A stretch of 64,000 bases of DNA from Drosophila pseudoobscura (GCF_009870125.1 NC_046681.1:21465001-21529000), one strand, 5' to 3'. Counted from the stretch's first letter, positions 13,235 to 24,975 are shown. Numbers and translations are program-made. The notes: generated from the letters alone by a model not told the origin.

Positions 13235-15433
13235 CCTTCGCCATCGCCTTCGCATTTGCCATTGCCATCGCCATCGCCTTCGTTCTCTTCTCAGACATAA
13301 GGCAGAAAGGCAGAGGCAGAGGCAGAAAACTCAATAAGCGAAAAAGCGAATAAGCAGCGGACGCGCCGCGCAAATAAACAGCAGCCAAGCCAATAAGAGA
13401 TACTCGCACTGGCACTCGCATTCGCACGGATGTGCAGAACCTCGAGATACAAATCGCAGCCAAAGATACTCTTCTGCAGCACCCAAGTGTCCACGAACGG
13501 GTTCCCAGAGACATGTCTCTGACCGCTGGAGAGCTGCAGAACTCGCAAAGATCGATGATAGGTTCCACTAGGAAGTGTTTAGCAGGGTTTGCATTGATAC
13601 CTTTAAAAATAGGTACTTTAATAATGATCTCAAATAAATCAAATAGATACGAAACTACTTGAAATGGAACCCTAATCAGTCGCCATGGACACTTGCACAT
13701 TAAAGTGCCTTTAGAAAGCGGTTACCCTCAATCAATGATTCGAGAACCATTAATCCATCTACTTGAATGGATCTATAGATAGGTAGTTCCAGTTTCCAGT
13801 TTGAAATCAAATTAATTAATTAATAATAAAATTAAGTCCCAAGCCTAAAGTTCGATCCCTCCCGTCCGTTTGCTTGTCTCCAATCTCTCAATGGAAGGGG
13901 CACCATGTTCCATTATCAACCCACGCAAGTCCCCACACAAACAGAATCGGAAGAGAGGCGCGTCCGCTGTCACATTATGAATTTAATTGCAACAAAGGGC
14001 CAGAGCGACAAATATTGTGCAATTTCGTCCGACAAAAGACCAGTCAAAACAAGGAAGAACCAGTCAGAGTCACAGTCACAGACCCAGACCTAAGCCCAGA
14101 CTTGGCCATAAAAAGGAGCAGTCAATGTACCCCGAAAAAACATAAAAAAAAGGACAGAAACCATACCATACCTACAAGACACGAACGAACAGGAACGAGC
14201 AGGAACGAGCAGGAACGAACAGAAACGAGAACCGAAAAGCATAGCATGACGCGTCAGCGGCAGCGGCGGCGGCAGCGGAGGCGTCGGCATCCAACAGAAC
14301 AGCCATGACCCACACCAACAAACAGGAAGAGCAAAGGCGAATGCCAAAAAACAACTTTTACCCAAAAATGTGGAAACTGTAATAAAAAGAAAGAGATGCC
14401 TGGAGTTTGAGTAAACGAGAGAGAGAGAGAGCTACACACAGAGTGTGACAGACAGAGAGAGCGAGAGAGATGCGGTTCTAGAGAGTGTGCATAGAGAGCG
14501 TAGCATTTACTCGCATCAACGCCAAATTTCAATTACAATTACCAACACGAGTGGGAGAGTAAGTAGGAAATGTAAAAGAAATAGGAAGTGGGAGAGCAAA
14601 AAAAGTGAAGCAAAGAAAGGCAGAACGCCAGGGGGGGGGGCCTGTCGTGGCCTGCAGATTACGATTACTGTAAATGAAATATAAACATGAGCCACTGTTG
14701 CATGTTCATTTTTCTACCGATCGGGATTTTGGCGTTGCCATTCACACTATTCGCCGCTTTCTTCAGAGGAAGTTTCGCTAGAAGCATTCGCACCTACAGC
14801 AGGTGTAACAAAGCGGTACCTTTTTCACTGGTGGTATTTTATGGTTGGTATTTGCAATTCACACTATTCATTCATGCTATTCCGTGCACATGTGAATACT
14901 ACAAGTACCGATGACCGAAAACCGATTAATTTAAATGTTTTCAATATATTTTTCAGTTTTTATGACAAAATGGTGTGTGTTTCGCGTTGCCTCAATGTTC
15001 ATTTAAAAAATGTCCAAACAAAAATGTATTGTTTCCTGGTACGTAGGAATACCACTAGTTAAGCGATGGAAAAACTTATTGAACAATATATGTTCTATGG
15101 CATAGAATGGATCTTAAATAAATAAGATGCATTGCTCCATCAGTTCAGGTGTTTCTTTTGTGGCTTCGAATCTTTTCCAAAAACCATCGGTGGAAAACGC
15201 ACTCCTTCTGGCTCTGGTTCTGGTTCTGACTTTTGGCTGAGGCACAAAACTAATTCTCCCCAAAGCCGATGGAGCGGAGCGATGGTGCTGCAGAAACATA
15301 TACGTTCCACGTACATGGGGAGCCATTAAAAATGGCTGCTAACATGGCTGCGAACACGACACAACACACACACACACAGCCCGAAAAAAGAAGAGCAACA
15401 GACAAACAGAAGTGCAGAAGGAGACACATAACC

Positions 15434-15457
15434 CACACACACACACACACACACACA
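15434..15457. repeat. (CA)12 microsatellite
   Basis: Twelve CA units. It accounts for the open frames on both strands around 15.3-15.5 kb. A GT run of similar size lies at 17837-17857. Confidence 0.9.
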
Positions 15458-15657
15458 GGGGAGAGCAGGGAGCTCCACTCCACTCGATGGAGCATTTAAA
15501 TCGGAGCAGCAGCTCCGCTCCGCTCCGTTTGCGCTCCACGAATGGAGTTGCAAAACAGAACGTCCAAAGGTTAATCAACTCTGGAACTCTGGCACTCTGC
15601 AACTTGCAACCAAACTCAGTCGCAACTCTCGCAAGTTTTTTTCTCCAAATGCTCAAC

Positions 15658-15684
15658 CAGGCAGGCAGGCAGGCAGGCAGGCAG
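15658..15684. repeat. (CAGG)n tetranucleotide repeat
   Basis: About 6.5 CAGG/GGCA units. Other short tandem runs in the window: CCGA at 51563-51584, TTCGG at 53695-53717 and ATTGG at about 21843-21872. Confidence 0.9.
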
Positions 15685-17684
15685 TCAGGCGGCATGCGGC
15701 ATGAGGCAGGCGACAGAGTTGCCATCGCCTCGCTTCGCATCGCGCAACTCCATGGAGGAGAAGAACAGAACTCCATGGCCATGGCCCCGCATGGTTGTTG
15801 CTGTCGTTTGCTGCTGCTGCTGCTGCTGTGTTGTTGTCTGTGGCACGAAACGCGAAAAGAATGGAATGGAAAGGAGTGAAGAAGTGGAACCAGAAGCAGT
15901 GGAAGCAGCGAAGGCCATGGAACATCTAATTGAATTGGTTGCATGGTATGGACCCTGCTCCATTCTGCTTTTTGCAACTCTCTGCTGCTGCTTTATGCAG
16001 CCCCCTGTTTGGTGCCCCTCCATTGTGCCTCTTTCGGCTCTTCACCTCTTTGCTTTTCTTTGCTTGTTGTTGTGCTGCAAGCTCCCATGACAATGGCATT
16101 GAGTGAGAACCACACCACACCACACCGCACACAACCCACGATGCAACCAAAGAGAGCTACCCGAAAAAAGAAGAGAGCGAAAGAGTTGTGGCAGAGAGAG
16201 AGAGAGAGAGAGAGCAATGTCATATTGCATAATTTTGTGCAACGCGTTGCATGTGCGTGTGTGCCTGCCACTCTCATTGCTTTTCTCCTCTTTCACTGTA
16301 TGAGTGTGTGGCATTGGCTTTTGTCTGCGTGTGTGTGTTGGAGCTTTGGCCTTGGTTTTTTGTTGAGGTTGGCGTCTGGGTGTGGGAGGGGGGCCAGGAA
16401 ATTGTTAAATGCACAAAATGTGTTTAATATTTAAGGGCGAAAGGGTTGCTAAAGGATTAAAGATGCCACTATTTAGATTGAGAGATGACTGATATTATAC
16501 CATCAAAGTTATAGCAGAATGTTTTAAAAAAAAGTACTTAAAGTACTTATAGTATGGAATGTGTGTTCTTGAATTATTGATGCCTTGCCTGCTAGTTTCT
16601 TTCGTAAATAATCGAATAAACTTCTCTTTATGCAAGCTTCATCCATAGGAGATTCTATAGAACTTTGAAACACCTATAGATGGGCAATAGACCTTCAGAG
16701 CTTTCCAGGAATGCCTTGAATACATTTTAAGAACTCTTTTCCACCCGAATAATCATTTAGTGTCATTTTGATATCTAACAAAATTATTTCTTTTTAATTA
16801 ATTCTCTGTAGTTTTCCCCTGTAAAAGTCATAAGTTAAGTTAATATTTACCATTTGGCCATGCCGCAGCGATAAATGAAAATTAATGGCGGAAATTCATT
16901 TGACAAGCAGAAAACCAACAGCAGAGCAACTAAAGGAAAAGCAAACAATTTCCAGATCATTGCATCTTCCATTCCGCAGCAGAAGCCTTGGTCATTCGGA
17001 AAATGAAAATTCATGCATTTATGATTAATGAGCGCCAGGACGCCAGGGGTAGGAAGGGTGGCGCACACGGCCTATGAGTGATTCTTGCACATACAAAAAT
17101 CAATTTAAATATTGCAAGAGATTTTTAATATTGAAATAGCAATGTTGAACATGGCGTATGATTAATATTTGTATATGGCCGGTTTTTCGGGCAAAGAAAG
17201 AAGTGTTTCGAAAGCTATTAAGGGTCTCCGTTTAGCATCGAATTTATGGTTAATATTTTTTTATCTGTATGGGTCTCTAGAGCGCCAATATCTAGACTTT
17301 GGAGCACAATCCCTAGAATAAATGCAACTGCTAGTGCACCAGAAATCTTTCGTTTCCCCAAAGGCTTTCCCAATGCCTTCCGTCTGCTGCTTTCATTCAG
17401 AAAATATTTATGTTAAATATAGTAAAAGCCTCCACGGGGAAAAGTAAACAAAAGTTGCACACAAAAACACAAAGAGCATGAGTGCGAGAGAAAGAGCACA
17501 AGGCAACAATCAAACAAGAGAAAGAGTTAAAGGTAAAGAGAGGCCGATACCCAAAGAGAGAGAAAGCGAACGAGTTGCAGGGGCAGCAGCAATTGGCAAA
17601 CAAAAAACTTTTGCAGCAGCAGCTGCAGCAGAGCTTTGGCAGAGGCGATGGCAGTGGCAGTGGCAGTGACTGGTGGCAGAGGCA

Positions 17685-17688
<4 letters not shown>

Positions 17689-17727
<39 letters not shown>
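17689..17727. repeat. (CAG)13 trinucleotide repeat
   Basis: Thirteen uninterrupted CAG units in noncoding DNA upstream of mir-100. In one plus frame it reads as polyglutamine, but the surrounding frames are short and not gene-like, so I treat it as a microsatellite. Confidence 0.9.
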
Positions 17728-17730
<3 letters not shown>

Positions 17731-19264
17731 TCAGTTACCGGTTTTTAAGCGACGTCAACGCTGGCAGCAAAATAAGGAAGGAAACCAGAAAGCAGTCCTC
17801 TCTCTCTCTCATTCTCTGTCTTCTGCCTGTGTGAGAGTGTGTGTGTGTGTGTGTGTGCAGTCGATGGCTGTCTGTGCTGAAATTGTTGAGGCAGGTCCTG
17901 GGCCGGAATACGCGAAAATAGGTACAGCCAACGAACTGCTGCTGCTGCTCTCCAGACAGAGACAGAGACCCAGACCCAGTCCCAGTCCCAGTCGCAAACG
18001 GAGTCCCAGTGGCAGACCCCTTCTCCGCACACACACGTGCACGTGTATGAGAGAGTGCTGGTGCTGGTGCTGGTGGTGCTGCTGCTGCTACCACTAAAAG
18101 AAGCATTGCAAACATGTGGAAAAGTGGCAGGGCCAATGGGTGAAGACGGCAAGCATAGCATCGCATCGGATCGTATCGCATGGAATCGCATGGCAATGGC
18201 ACTGGCATCGCAGCGTCATTGTACATATGTAGTACGCGAAGGCTGCAACATGGGGCACACACCAGGCAGCAGGCACAACAAGCCAGTGGCCAAAACACTC
18301 GATAGATACAGTCGCAGTCGCCGTTGCCGTTGCCGTTGCTGTTGCCTCTGCCGTTGCCTCTGCCACGAACATAGTTGAAGTTGAAGCTCTACAGAGCCTC
18401 AGAGACTCAGTCTCTGCCTCTGCCTCAGAGTTGTCTTCCTCCGTTTCCAGCTACTGCCACAGCTTCAGCTTCAGTTTCAGTTTGATGCCGTTCAAGAAAG
18501 CTGCAACCCATACATATACCATCTCTATGTATATAATCCCATCTATAACCCTATATACCATACAGCCATAACTATGGTCTTTTTTTTTGCTGAGTGTCTG
18601 TGCTTAAAGATGAATATGTAATGCAATTTTTCCTCTCCGATTCTCTCTCTCGTTCGCTCTGTGTGTTTCCTCTCTGCTTTTCTCTGTCTCTCTGTCGGCT
18701 TTTCCTTTGTTGCAAATTGAATTGAACTGCAGCGAGGCGATCGGCTTACGTGGCCAGAGACAAAATCTATTGAGGATTAGGCCAAATCGAGTGGAATTGC
18801 TTTTTGCAATCAGAACGAAACGTTTCGATTTTGTACTTAAATGTTTATATAAATATATATTTTCTTTATTTGCAGATTATAAAGAGGAAGGACAGGAATG
18901 GAATCGAGTGCAAAGATGTAGGATGAAACTTGGATACAAAGAAGAAGGAATAGGAATAAATAATCCCCAAAACCAAGAACAACATATGGAGATAGTCGTA
19001 ATTATATCAATAAATATATTGTGCAAAATATCTCTAAAAATCTAAAATTTTTGCAGACAAAGGAGGAACAAAAGAGGAACTTCTGCCGCTCCAGAAAGGA
19101 ATTTCACAACTTTATCAAATACTAAATGGATTAAACACGTTCTTCCACCCCAAAGGGGGTTGTGTTGTCTCCTCTTCTTCCTCCGATTTCAGATGGATAA
19201 ATGGATAAAAAAGTTTATAAAACAATAAAACAGAGAAACAAAATGGTGCATACTTATATATGGA

Positions 19265-19347
19265 CCATTAACAGAAACCCGTAATTCCGAACTTGTGCTG
19301 TTTTATATCTGTTACAAGACCGGCATTATGGGAGTCTGTCAATGCAA
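19265..19347 (+). ncRNA. mir-100: microRNA mir-100 hairpin (let-7 Complex member 1)
   Basis: The 5p product lies at 19276-19297 and begins AACCCGUAAUUCCGAACUUG. The 3p product lies at 19315-19336 (CAAGACCGGCAUUAUGGGAG then UC). The two arms fold around a short loop with an ACAGA/UCUGU base. miR-100 is the first of three co-transcribed let-7-C microRNAs in flies. The 5p seed (positions 2-8, ACCCGUA) is intact. The odd point is position 10, which is U here; I recall A there in the fly and general bilaterian miR-100. The change turns an A-A mismatch in the stem into a U-A pair. The 3p arm agrees with the fly sequence as I recall it, so the locus looks functional. Confidence 0.95.
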
Positions 19348-20117
19348 ACAACTGGTTTTTGGCAACAAAATTTATCACAAATTTTCGAAAAACATACCTT
19401 TTGCATACAAATTGAAGGATAATGGAAATACCAACACATCGCATCGCATCGGAAATTGTTAATCGTTGAGGAATTTCAATATTCATCGAGTATAAAGGAC
19501 AAGGTTAAATGGAAAGATGAAAGAATTAATTAAAATTAACAAATTTAACTATAAAAGAATAAATTTCAAAAATGTATTAACTATAAAAGGACAATCAGTG
19601 CAGTGCCAGAAAACTTAAACTTAAACTAACGATGGTATAATCAAGTGAGCGTTAAATAAAAAATGTAAAGATTGGCTGAAAATATTCTTAAATGGTGCAT
19701 AAATGAATCAATGGAAAACATAACATTTCCATCGAAATAAAAGTCCCATTAACCATCTAGAGAACTTAAATGGATCATAATTTACTATAAATTATTAAAA
19801 TCCATCGAAAAGTGTGATTTGATCAATATAAACTAAATGAAAAAAATATTTAAAAATCAATATTAAATGACTGAAAAAACGTTTCGTGAGAACAACCAAA
19901 TAGTTTTCATCTTTAAAGTATTTTCTTTAGTACTTGATATTCTTTAGAACGAAACCAAAAGATCCCATTACATACTCCATATAATTTGTCACCATTTTGT
20001 TACTTTTATGTTTTTGGCAAAAATTTGTTTAACCACAAAACCGAATAAACCCAAAGAATCCTAAAACCGCAAACCATAAGCCCAACAAAAAGGACCAGCA
20101 CCAAGGACCTTTTTCTC

Positions 20118-20194
20118 TCTGGCAAATTGAGGTAGTAGGTTGTATAGTAGTATTTCAGATCGTACTATACAATGTGCTAGCTTTCTTTGCTTGA
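20118..20194 (+). ncRNA. let-7: microRNA let-7 hairpin (let-7 Complex member 2)
   Basis: The mature let-7 sequence is unchanged at 20128-20148 (TGAGGTAGTAGGTTGTATAG then T). The 3p strand lies at 20165-20186 (CTATACAATGTGCTAGCTTT then CT). The stem is conserved while the terminal loop differs from the D. melanogaster loop, as expected for a real orthologue in another species. let-7 represses heterochronic targets such as abrupt at the larval-to-adult transition and in neuromuscular remodelling. It sits about 830 bases after miR-100 and 350 before miR-125 on the same strand, consistent with one primary transcript. Confidence 0.99.
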
Positions 20195-20474
20195 CTATAA
20201 GCCTCATTTGAACAGCCCAGCCCCCCGCCCCGAACAGCTCCCGTACGCCCCCCCCCAGCTACGAACAAAGTGTGGAACCAAAAAAATATACAAACCGAAA
20301 AGACAAAGAAAGTAAAGAAGTAATGCGCGAATTGTTCTTGAAATTGGAATCGATGCGAATGTCGAATTGCGTCTGCATCTGCATCTGCGTCTGCATCTGA
20401 GATTATTGTATTTGCATAAACGTCCGAGTATCCAAGTATCCGAGTAGTCCCGAGTATTGGTATGAGTGACATGT

Positions 20475-20577
20475 GCAAATGTTTGTATGGCTGATTCCCT
20501 GAGACCCTAACTTGTGACTTTTAATACCAGTTTCACAAGTTTTGATCTCCGGTATTGGACGCAAACTTGCTGATGTT
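20475..20577 (+). ncRNA. mir-125: microRNA mir-125 hairpin (lin-4 family, let-7 Complex member 3)
   Basis: The mature 5p lies at 20496-20517 (TCCCTGAGACCCTAACTTGT then GA), the lin-4/miR-125 family sequence with an intact seed. The 3p arm is at about 20535-20556 (ACAAGTTTTGATCTCCGGTA then TT). The flanking lower stem pairs (GTTTGTATGG side against the GGACGCAAAC side). miR-125 is processed from the let-7-C transcript and acts with let-7 in developmental timing, including the chinmo temporal gradient in neurons. Order and strand match all known Drosophila let-7-C loci. Confidence 0.99.
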
Positions 20578-21217
20578 ATACAAAAAAAAAGCAAAAAAGA
20601 AAAGCAAAAAATGCAAAAACTGAATGATTACAGAAGAATCCGGATGTGAGTATGGGTATAAAAGTAATAAGACATTCTTATGGAGGTACATTTTTATCGA
20701 AAATTGATGCACAAGTATTCGAATGCTGTGGAATTTCTTGTAATGTAACCTTCAGCCCACAGAGAAATGCAGAATTTAATGGATACGAATATGGATATGA
20801 ATATTCACATATTACTAAAAGAGTAACTAAAGGTTTGGTGTAACTACTAGTAAAGGTAATGTAAAGTATTCGAAACTTTGTGGTTTTCGTATTAATAATA
20901 TACTTCTTTAACCCACAGACAGAAGAAACACAGGACCGGATAGAAAGATCTCCCAACTGCTAGAAAAACTCAAGTATTGGTTGAGAGAGCACGCTTCAAA
21001 GCTAGAATTACCAATGGATAAAGTTGCATACACTCCATACACAGTACACATCAATCAACCCACAGAGGAAGTTCTTTTTATTTGGCCTAAAATGTCCTAG
21101 GATGCCCATCTTATATATTTTTTAAGTATTCTTCTTAAAGAGTGATTAAAACTGTAAGACATTCACAGAAAAGTCATACATTTCATATCAGTATCCATCG
21201 AGAGTGCAATGACTGCA

Positions 21218-21223
21218 AATAAA
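21218..21223 (+). terminator. Candidate polyadenylation signal AATAAA for let-7-C transcript
   Basis: First clear AATAAA on the plus strand after mir-125, about 640 bases downstream. If used, the let-7-C transcript would end some 380 bases before the 3' end of the convergent CCDC50-like gene. The choice is inferred from position only. Another AATAAA near 19655 lies between mir-100 and let-7. Confidence 0.3.
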
Positions 21224-21623
21224 CTCAAGAGAAATATGAAGAGGAAGCTCCTTAAACGCTTCTTTGATTGACTCGGAATAATCTTCTTTATGATCAAAAT
21301 TTTAATATTTCTTAAACATAAAATGTCCTTTTTCACATCTTTTGGCAGTCCAGAATATGCATTCCATTGGGATTTACTTTAATCTTATATGTATTAGCTC
21401 TAAGCTCAAGAAGTATTCAAGAAGAAGTTTTACGATTAGTCCTAAAATATCTTTGATTTGTAGATAAAATAGTTCATAGAATCCTTTATGAAACACATAT
21501 CGCAAATTCTACATCTATGTTCTATCATAAGAAATAATATTGATACATTATACATATATTTCCTCTAGTTTCCCTCAAAAATCATTCAAAAGACGCTCCA
21601 GATATATACTTAATAACAAAATA

Positions 21624-21629
21624 TTTATT
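21624..21629 (-). terminator. Polyadenylation signal for the CCDC50-like gene
   Basis: AATAAA on the minus strand, about 260 bases after the stop codon at 21888. This gives a short 3' UTR running to about 21605. It is the nearest canonical signal downstream of the last coding exon. Confidence 0.45.
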
Positions 21630-21887
21630 GTAAGCCCAAAGATGGGCAAATATTCTCTCTGAAACCACACATATAAAACAAAATATGATTTTGAATTGGC
21701 TTAACTACGATATGAACTACATTCTAAGTACTAGAGATGTGAGAAAGATGTGAATAAATTCATGAAACATAGTCGACTTTAATCTGAACAATTTAATTGT
21801 CTAGAGAGTACAAAAAGGTGTAAAGATATACGATATAGATGTATTGGATTGATTGGATTGGATTGGATTGGAGCTTAGGCCGAGGGC

Positions 21888-24450
21888 TCACTGATGCGTG
21901 CACTTGTTGTCCTTTGATTTTTTCTTACGATCTTCACTTGAATTTGATCGTCGCGTACCCTGAATTGGCATGTAAGGCGGCGTGGGACTGGCACTTTGAT
22001 CTGCAATTAGGAATGTAACACATTAATATATAGAATGCAACGTTCGAGCGGATCGTTTAAATACATATATACCAAAATTGCCCGATTTGGAGTATTTGAT
22101 GTGTGGGGATATATCGTGATGGCCGCTGTGCAGGGAACTGTCATGGGAGCCGGCCTCGGAACCATAGTGTTCGGATCTAATGGAGTAATATTTTGGTTAC
22201 ATATACGATCTATTAGATTATTTTAAAAACGTACCGCGTCATGGAATTATTGGCCTGCAGCTGCTGCACTGTCTCCGCTGCCATGTGCAGGGATACGGGC
22301 CTTTGGCCAGGCCTACAATTATCGACTGGCAGTGTGTAGATGTCGTCTTCCCCGCGAGGGGGTGCCCCGAGACTCCTTTGCTGCTGTCGCTGCATGGAAC
22401 TGTGATTTGAGGAGCCTCCCTCCCGGGTGAGGCTGCCATTGGTCAGGGTTCCATTGGGCTGTCGCTGCTCGCGGCTGCTGTTGAGGACATCTATGGGATT
22501 AGAATAGGCCTCCACATCGATGTCGGCAGTGCTGGAAAGGCAGTCTTGGGGTAGCGGCAGCAGCGGCCCACAATGCGAGTTTGTGCCGCATAGGAGACTG
22601 CCATTGGTGGAGGTGGTACCACCTCCGCAGGCAGCTTCCTTTTGTTGATTTTTGCGCAGACGAGCCTTCTCCTTGGCCCGCTTGGCTTTGGCTTTCTCCT
22701 GGAAAAATAGCAAAGGATTTGTTAAGGAATACTCCTAACTGTGGGAAGTGCTGTGATATCATACCCTCTCCTGGAGCATTTTGGCTAGTTCTTTGTCCTG
22801 TGCCTCAATGGCCAGCATACGATCCCGCTGCTCCTGACGCACACAATCCTTGGATTCAATGGCCTGCAGACGACGTGCCAGCAACTAAAAGAAACGTAAG
22901 AATATTAACCACATTGTGACTTGTATATATATCTCAAATATACCTCATCTTTCTGTTCCTGCTTGAGCTTCTTGCTCATCTCCTGAATCTCCTCCATGGG
23001 CAGACCGATCTCCCGCAGGCTCGCATAGTCACAGGGATCCACATAGAGCTCAATATCATCCGCATGCTGTTGCATATGTCGCTCGGCTGCCTTGGCTGCA
23101 CCGGCACCTGCAACGGCCCCCGCACCGGCGCCGGAACCGGCACCGGCACCCAGGCCAAAGTTCCCCACCAGCTGATCGTATTTCTCTGGCGACAGTTTCT
23201 GAAATTTGGGTTCGGTTCTTAGGAGATTCTCATGTGAGGGTGATCGCTGCTTCAGCTGTAAAGGTGTTGCAGCTGCAGCATCGACTGCATTTGGTGGGGG
23301 TGGTGCTGGTGTAATGGCTGCTGCCTCTTCTTCGGGGGCTATTATGTTGTAGTTGCGTATGCTGTCGGCAACATCGGCATAGTCCACCAGATCGTCGACG
23401 TCAGCCGCCTCTACAGGGAGGTGTGTGGGTGAGTGCTGAGTTATGGATGAAGTGGTAGTGCTGGGTATGTTGGATGATGATGATGGCTCATATACATGTC
23501 GACGTGCCGGCGATGATGGATACTGAAAACGTGACTGATGTTGCTGCTGTTGCTGCTGCTGTGGCAATGATGTGGTGGCATCACTCACCAACAGCTGATG
23601 ATTCTGTGCCTGTGCATGTCTACTGGGGGTGGTGCATTGTGGTGCTGCCACTGGCATATCTACAATATTTGGTATAAGCGATAATCCTACATAGTTGTCG
23701 GTCTGTGAGAAATGTTGCTGTTGCAGCTTCAATGGTTGTGGCAGCTGCTGCTGATGCTGCTGCTGCTGACTCTGATATCTAGCCTGCTGTGAAGTGCACG
23801 GCTCTGGATGGCCATTGGTCTGATGATGTGGCTGCTGATTTTGCAGGTGTATACTTGCTTTGGCTGGACGCGGCGGTGGACGGTGGCTTTTGTCGCGTGT
23901 GGCAGGCGGTGGCACAGGTGGCAGATTTACATAGATTTCCTGTAATTCAGTAAATGTCTTAGAGGAGTCCAAAAAACCCCGAGGGACTTGATCTGTTCTC
24001 ACCTGCATTTTCTTGGCAATTATCTCACTTTGTTGTAGCTCCTTTTGCTGCTGTTCTTGCAGATCACGCTCCAGCTTGTCAGCAATTTCTTTGGCCACAC
24101 GCTTGTCATGCTCCTCTCTGGAAGAAATTCAGTGATTATTAAATTAAATCAGGGGATCTGTTGTGTTCTTACTGTTCTGTGAGTCGTCGCCTGTAGGCCT
24201 CCACCTGACGCTGGGCCTGCTCCTTCTCCTTGATCTGTTCGTGCAGGGCTGTGGGGAAATCCTCTCGCACCATGCCATTCCTATAGCGATTTCCCTTGTA
24301 GAAGTCATTAACTAAAGGGCAAATCATATTCATCGTTAGTAGCCATATATTTGGTTAGATTAGATCTCTAATGGGTTCTGTTCTTACTCTCTTGGGACTG
24401 CAGCTTGTAGGCCAGGGCGCCGTCCTCACGCACGAGCCACTCCTTGCACA
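21888..24450 (-). CDS. CCDC50-like coiled-coil protein with MIU-type ubiquitin-binding helices (exon 1 missing)
   Basis: Coding exons with matching phases: 24450-24388, 24311-24173, 24117-24003, 23939-22944, 22884-22765, 22698-22235, 22176-22073, 22000-21888; about 704 residues plus a short unresolved N-terminus. The start shows the CCDC50 N-terminal domain (VCKEWLVREDGALAYKLQSQ, then EINDFYKGNRYRNGMVREDF), matching vertebrate CCDC50/Ymer in order and spacing. MIU-like helices follow: RVAKEIADKLERDL, DELLARRLQAIES and QDKELAKMLQERE. The large exon is low complexity (Gln runs, a Gly-Ala tract, proline-rich PPVPPP) before a conserved-looking DDIELYVDPCDYASLREIGL. The protein ends KKKSKDNKCTHQ. 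Human CCDC50 binds ubiquitin and modulates NF-kB and autophagy; the fly role is unknown to me. Exon 1 must end in phase 1. Two weak candidates are ATGGGAG before GT at 26214 and ATGGAGTACA before GTAAGT at 27523. It may be the orthologue of D. melanogaster CG10283, recalled uncertainly. Confidence 0.9.
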
Positions 24451-24975
24451 CTGCGGAAATGGAAAAAAAAAATAAATCTCTGTTGAATCACCTTTCTTTA
24501 TGGTATGTTATGGCCACCTCTGATGCGCTTAATTACAGTATCTAATGACAAGTGATATACCTTCGTACTTAATGCACAGCCCTATCGAATAACCAACCGA
24601 ATCTAATGAAGCCCCGCAAGATCATAAAAAAGAATCTGTATGCCCCACTTGAGGGGCACTGAAACACGATGAGTCACGTCCGAGATGCATTCGAATTGGG
24701 GACAGACCTCGGCTCAAAACAAAGAAATTCCATTGAAGATGTAATTTTTCGCTGGTGGGGGTACATTTTGATCGATTTAACCAACCGTAGAGCGATCTCC
24801 TCTCCGGTCGTTGATAAGCGAAAGCGTGGTACAAAATTTACTCTTAATTGTGTGCGTGTAGAATCTCGTTTCGAGTTGGTTTTTATATGTAAGTCTGACA
24901 GGGGACGATTCCCAGCAATTGGATGCGTAGACGGGTTTCGGTGTCTGTCATTTATCATTCCATTTAGTTGGGGTA

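Larger units (their letters stand above)
1..19250. other. Noncoding upstream region, probably including 5' part of let-7-C transcription unit
   Basis: No convincing protein-coding gene is visible in this 19 kb. The long open frames here are mostly built from simple repeats (CT, CA, CAG, GCC/GCA runs) and lack a coding-like residue mix. In D. melanogaster the let-7-C primary transcript is a long spliced noncoding RNA that starts kilobases upstream of mir-100, so part of this stretch is probably its promoter and first introns. I could not place the promoter. Good-looking plus-strand splice acceptors occur before 9471 (pyrimidine tract then TTTTTTCAG) and before 18876 (TCTTTATTTGCAG). They are plausible but unproven let-7-C acceptors. 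Confidence 0.5.

Noticed and set aside
15339..15977. Overlapping long ORFs on both strands (212 and 155 codons)
   Set aside because: Built from CA, CAGG and GCT repeats, readable in several frames at once, with no domain.
20657..20664. TATAAAAG box just after mir-125
   Set aside because: It lies inside the expected let-7-C transcript; no initiator or exon follows at a fitting distance.
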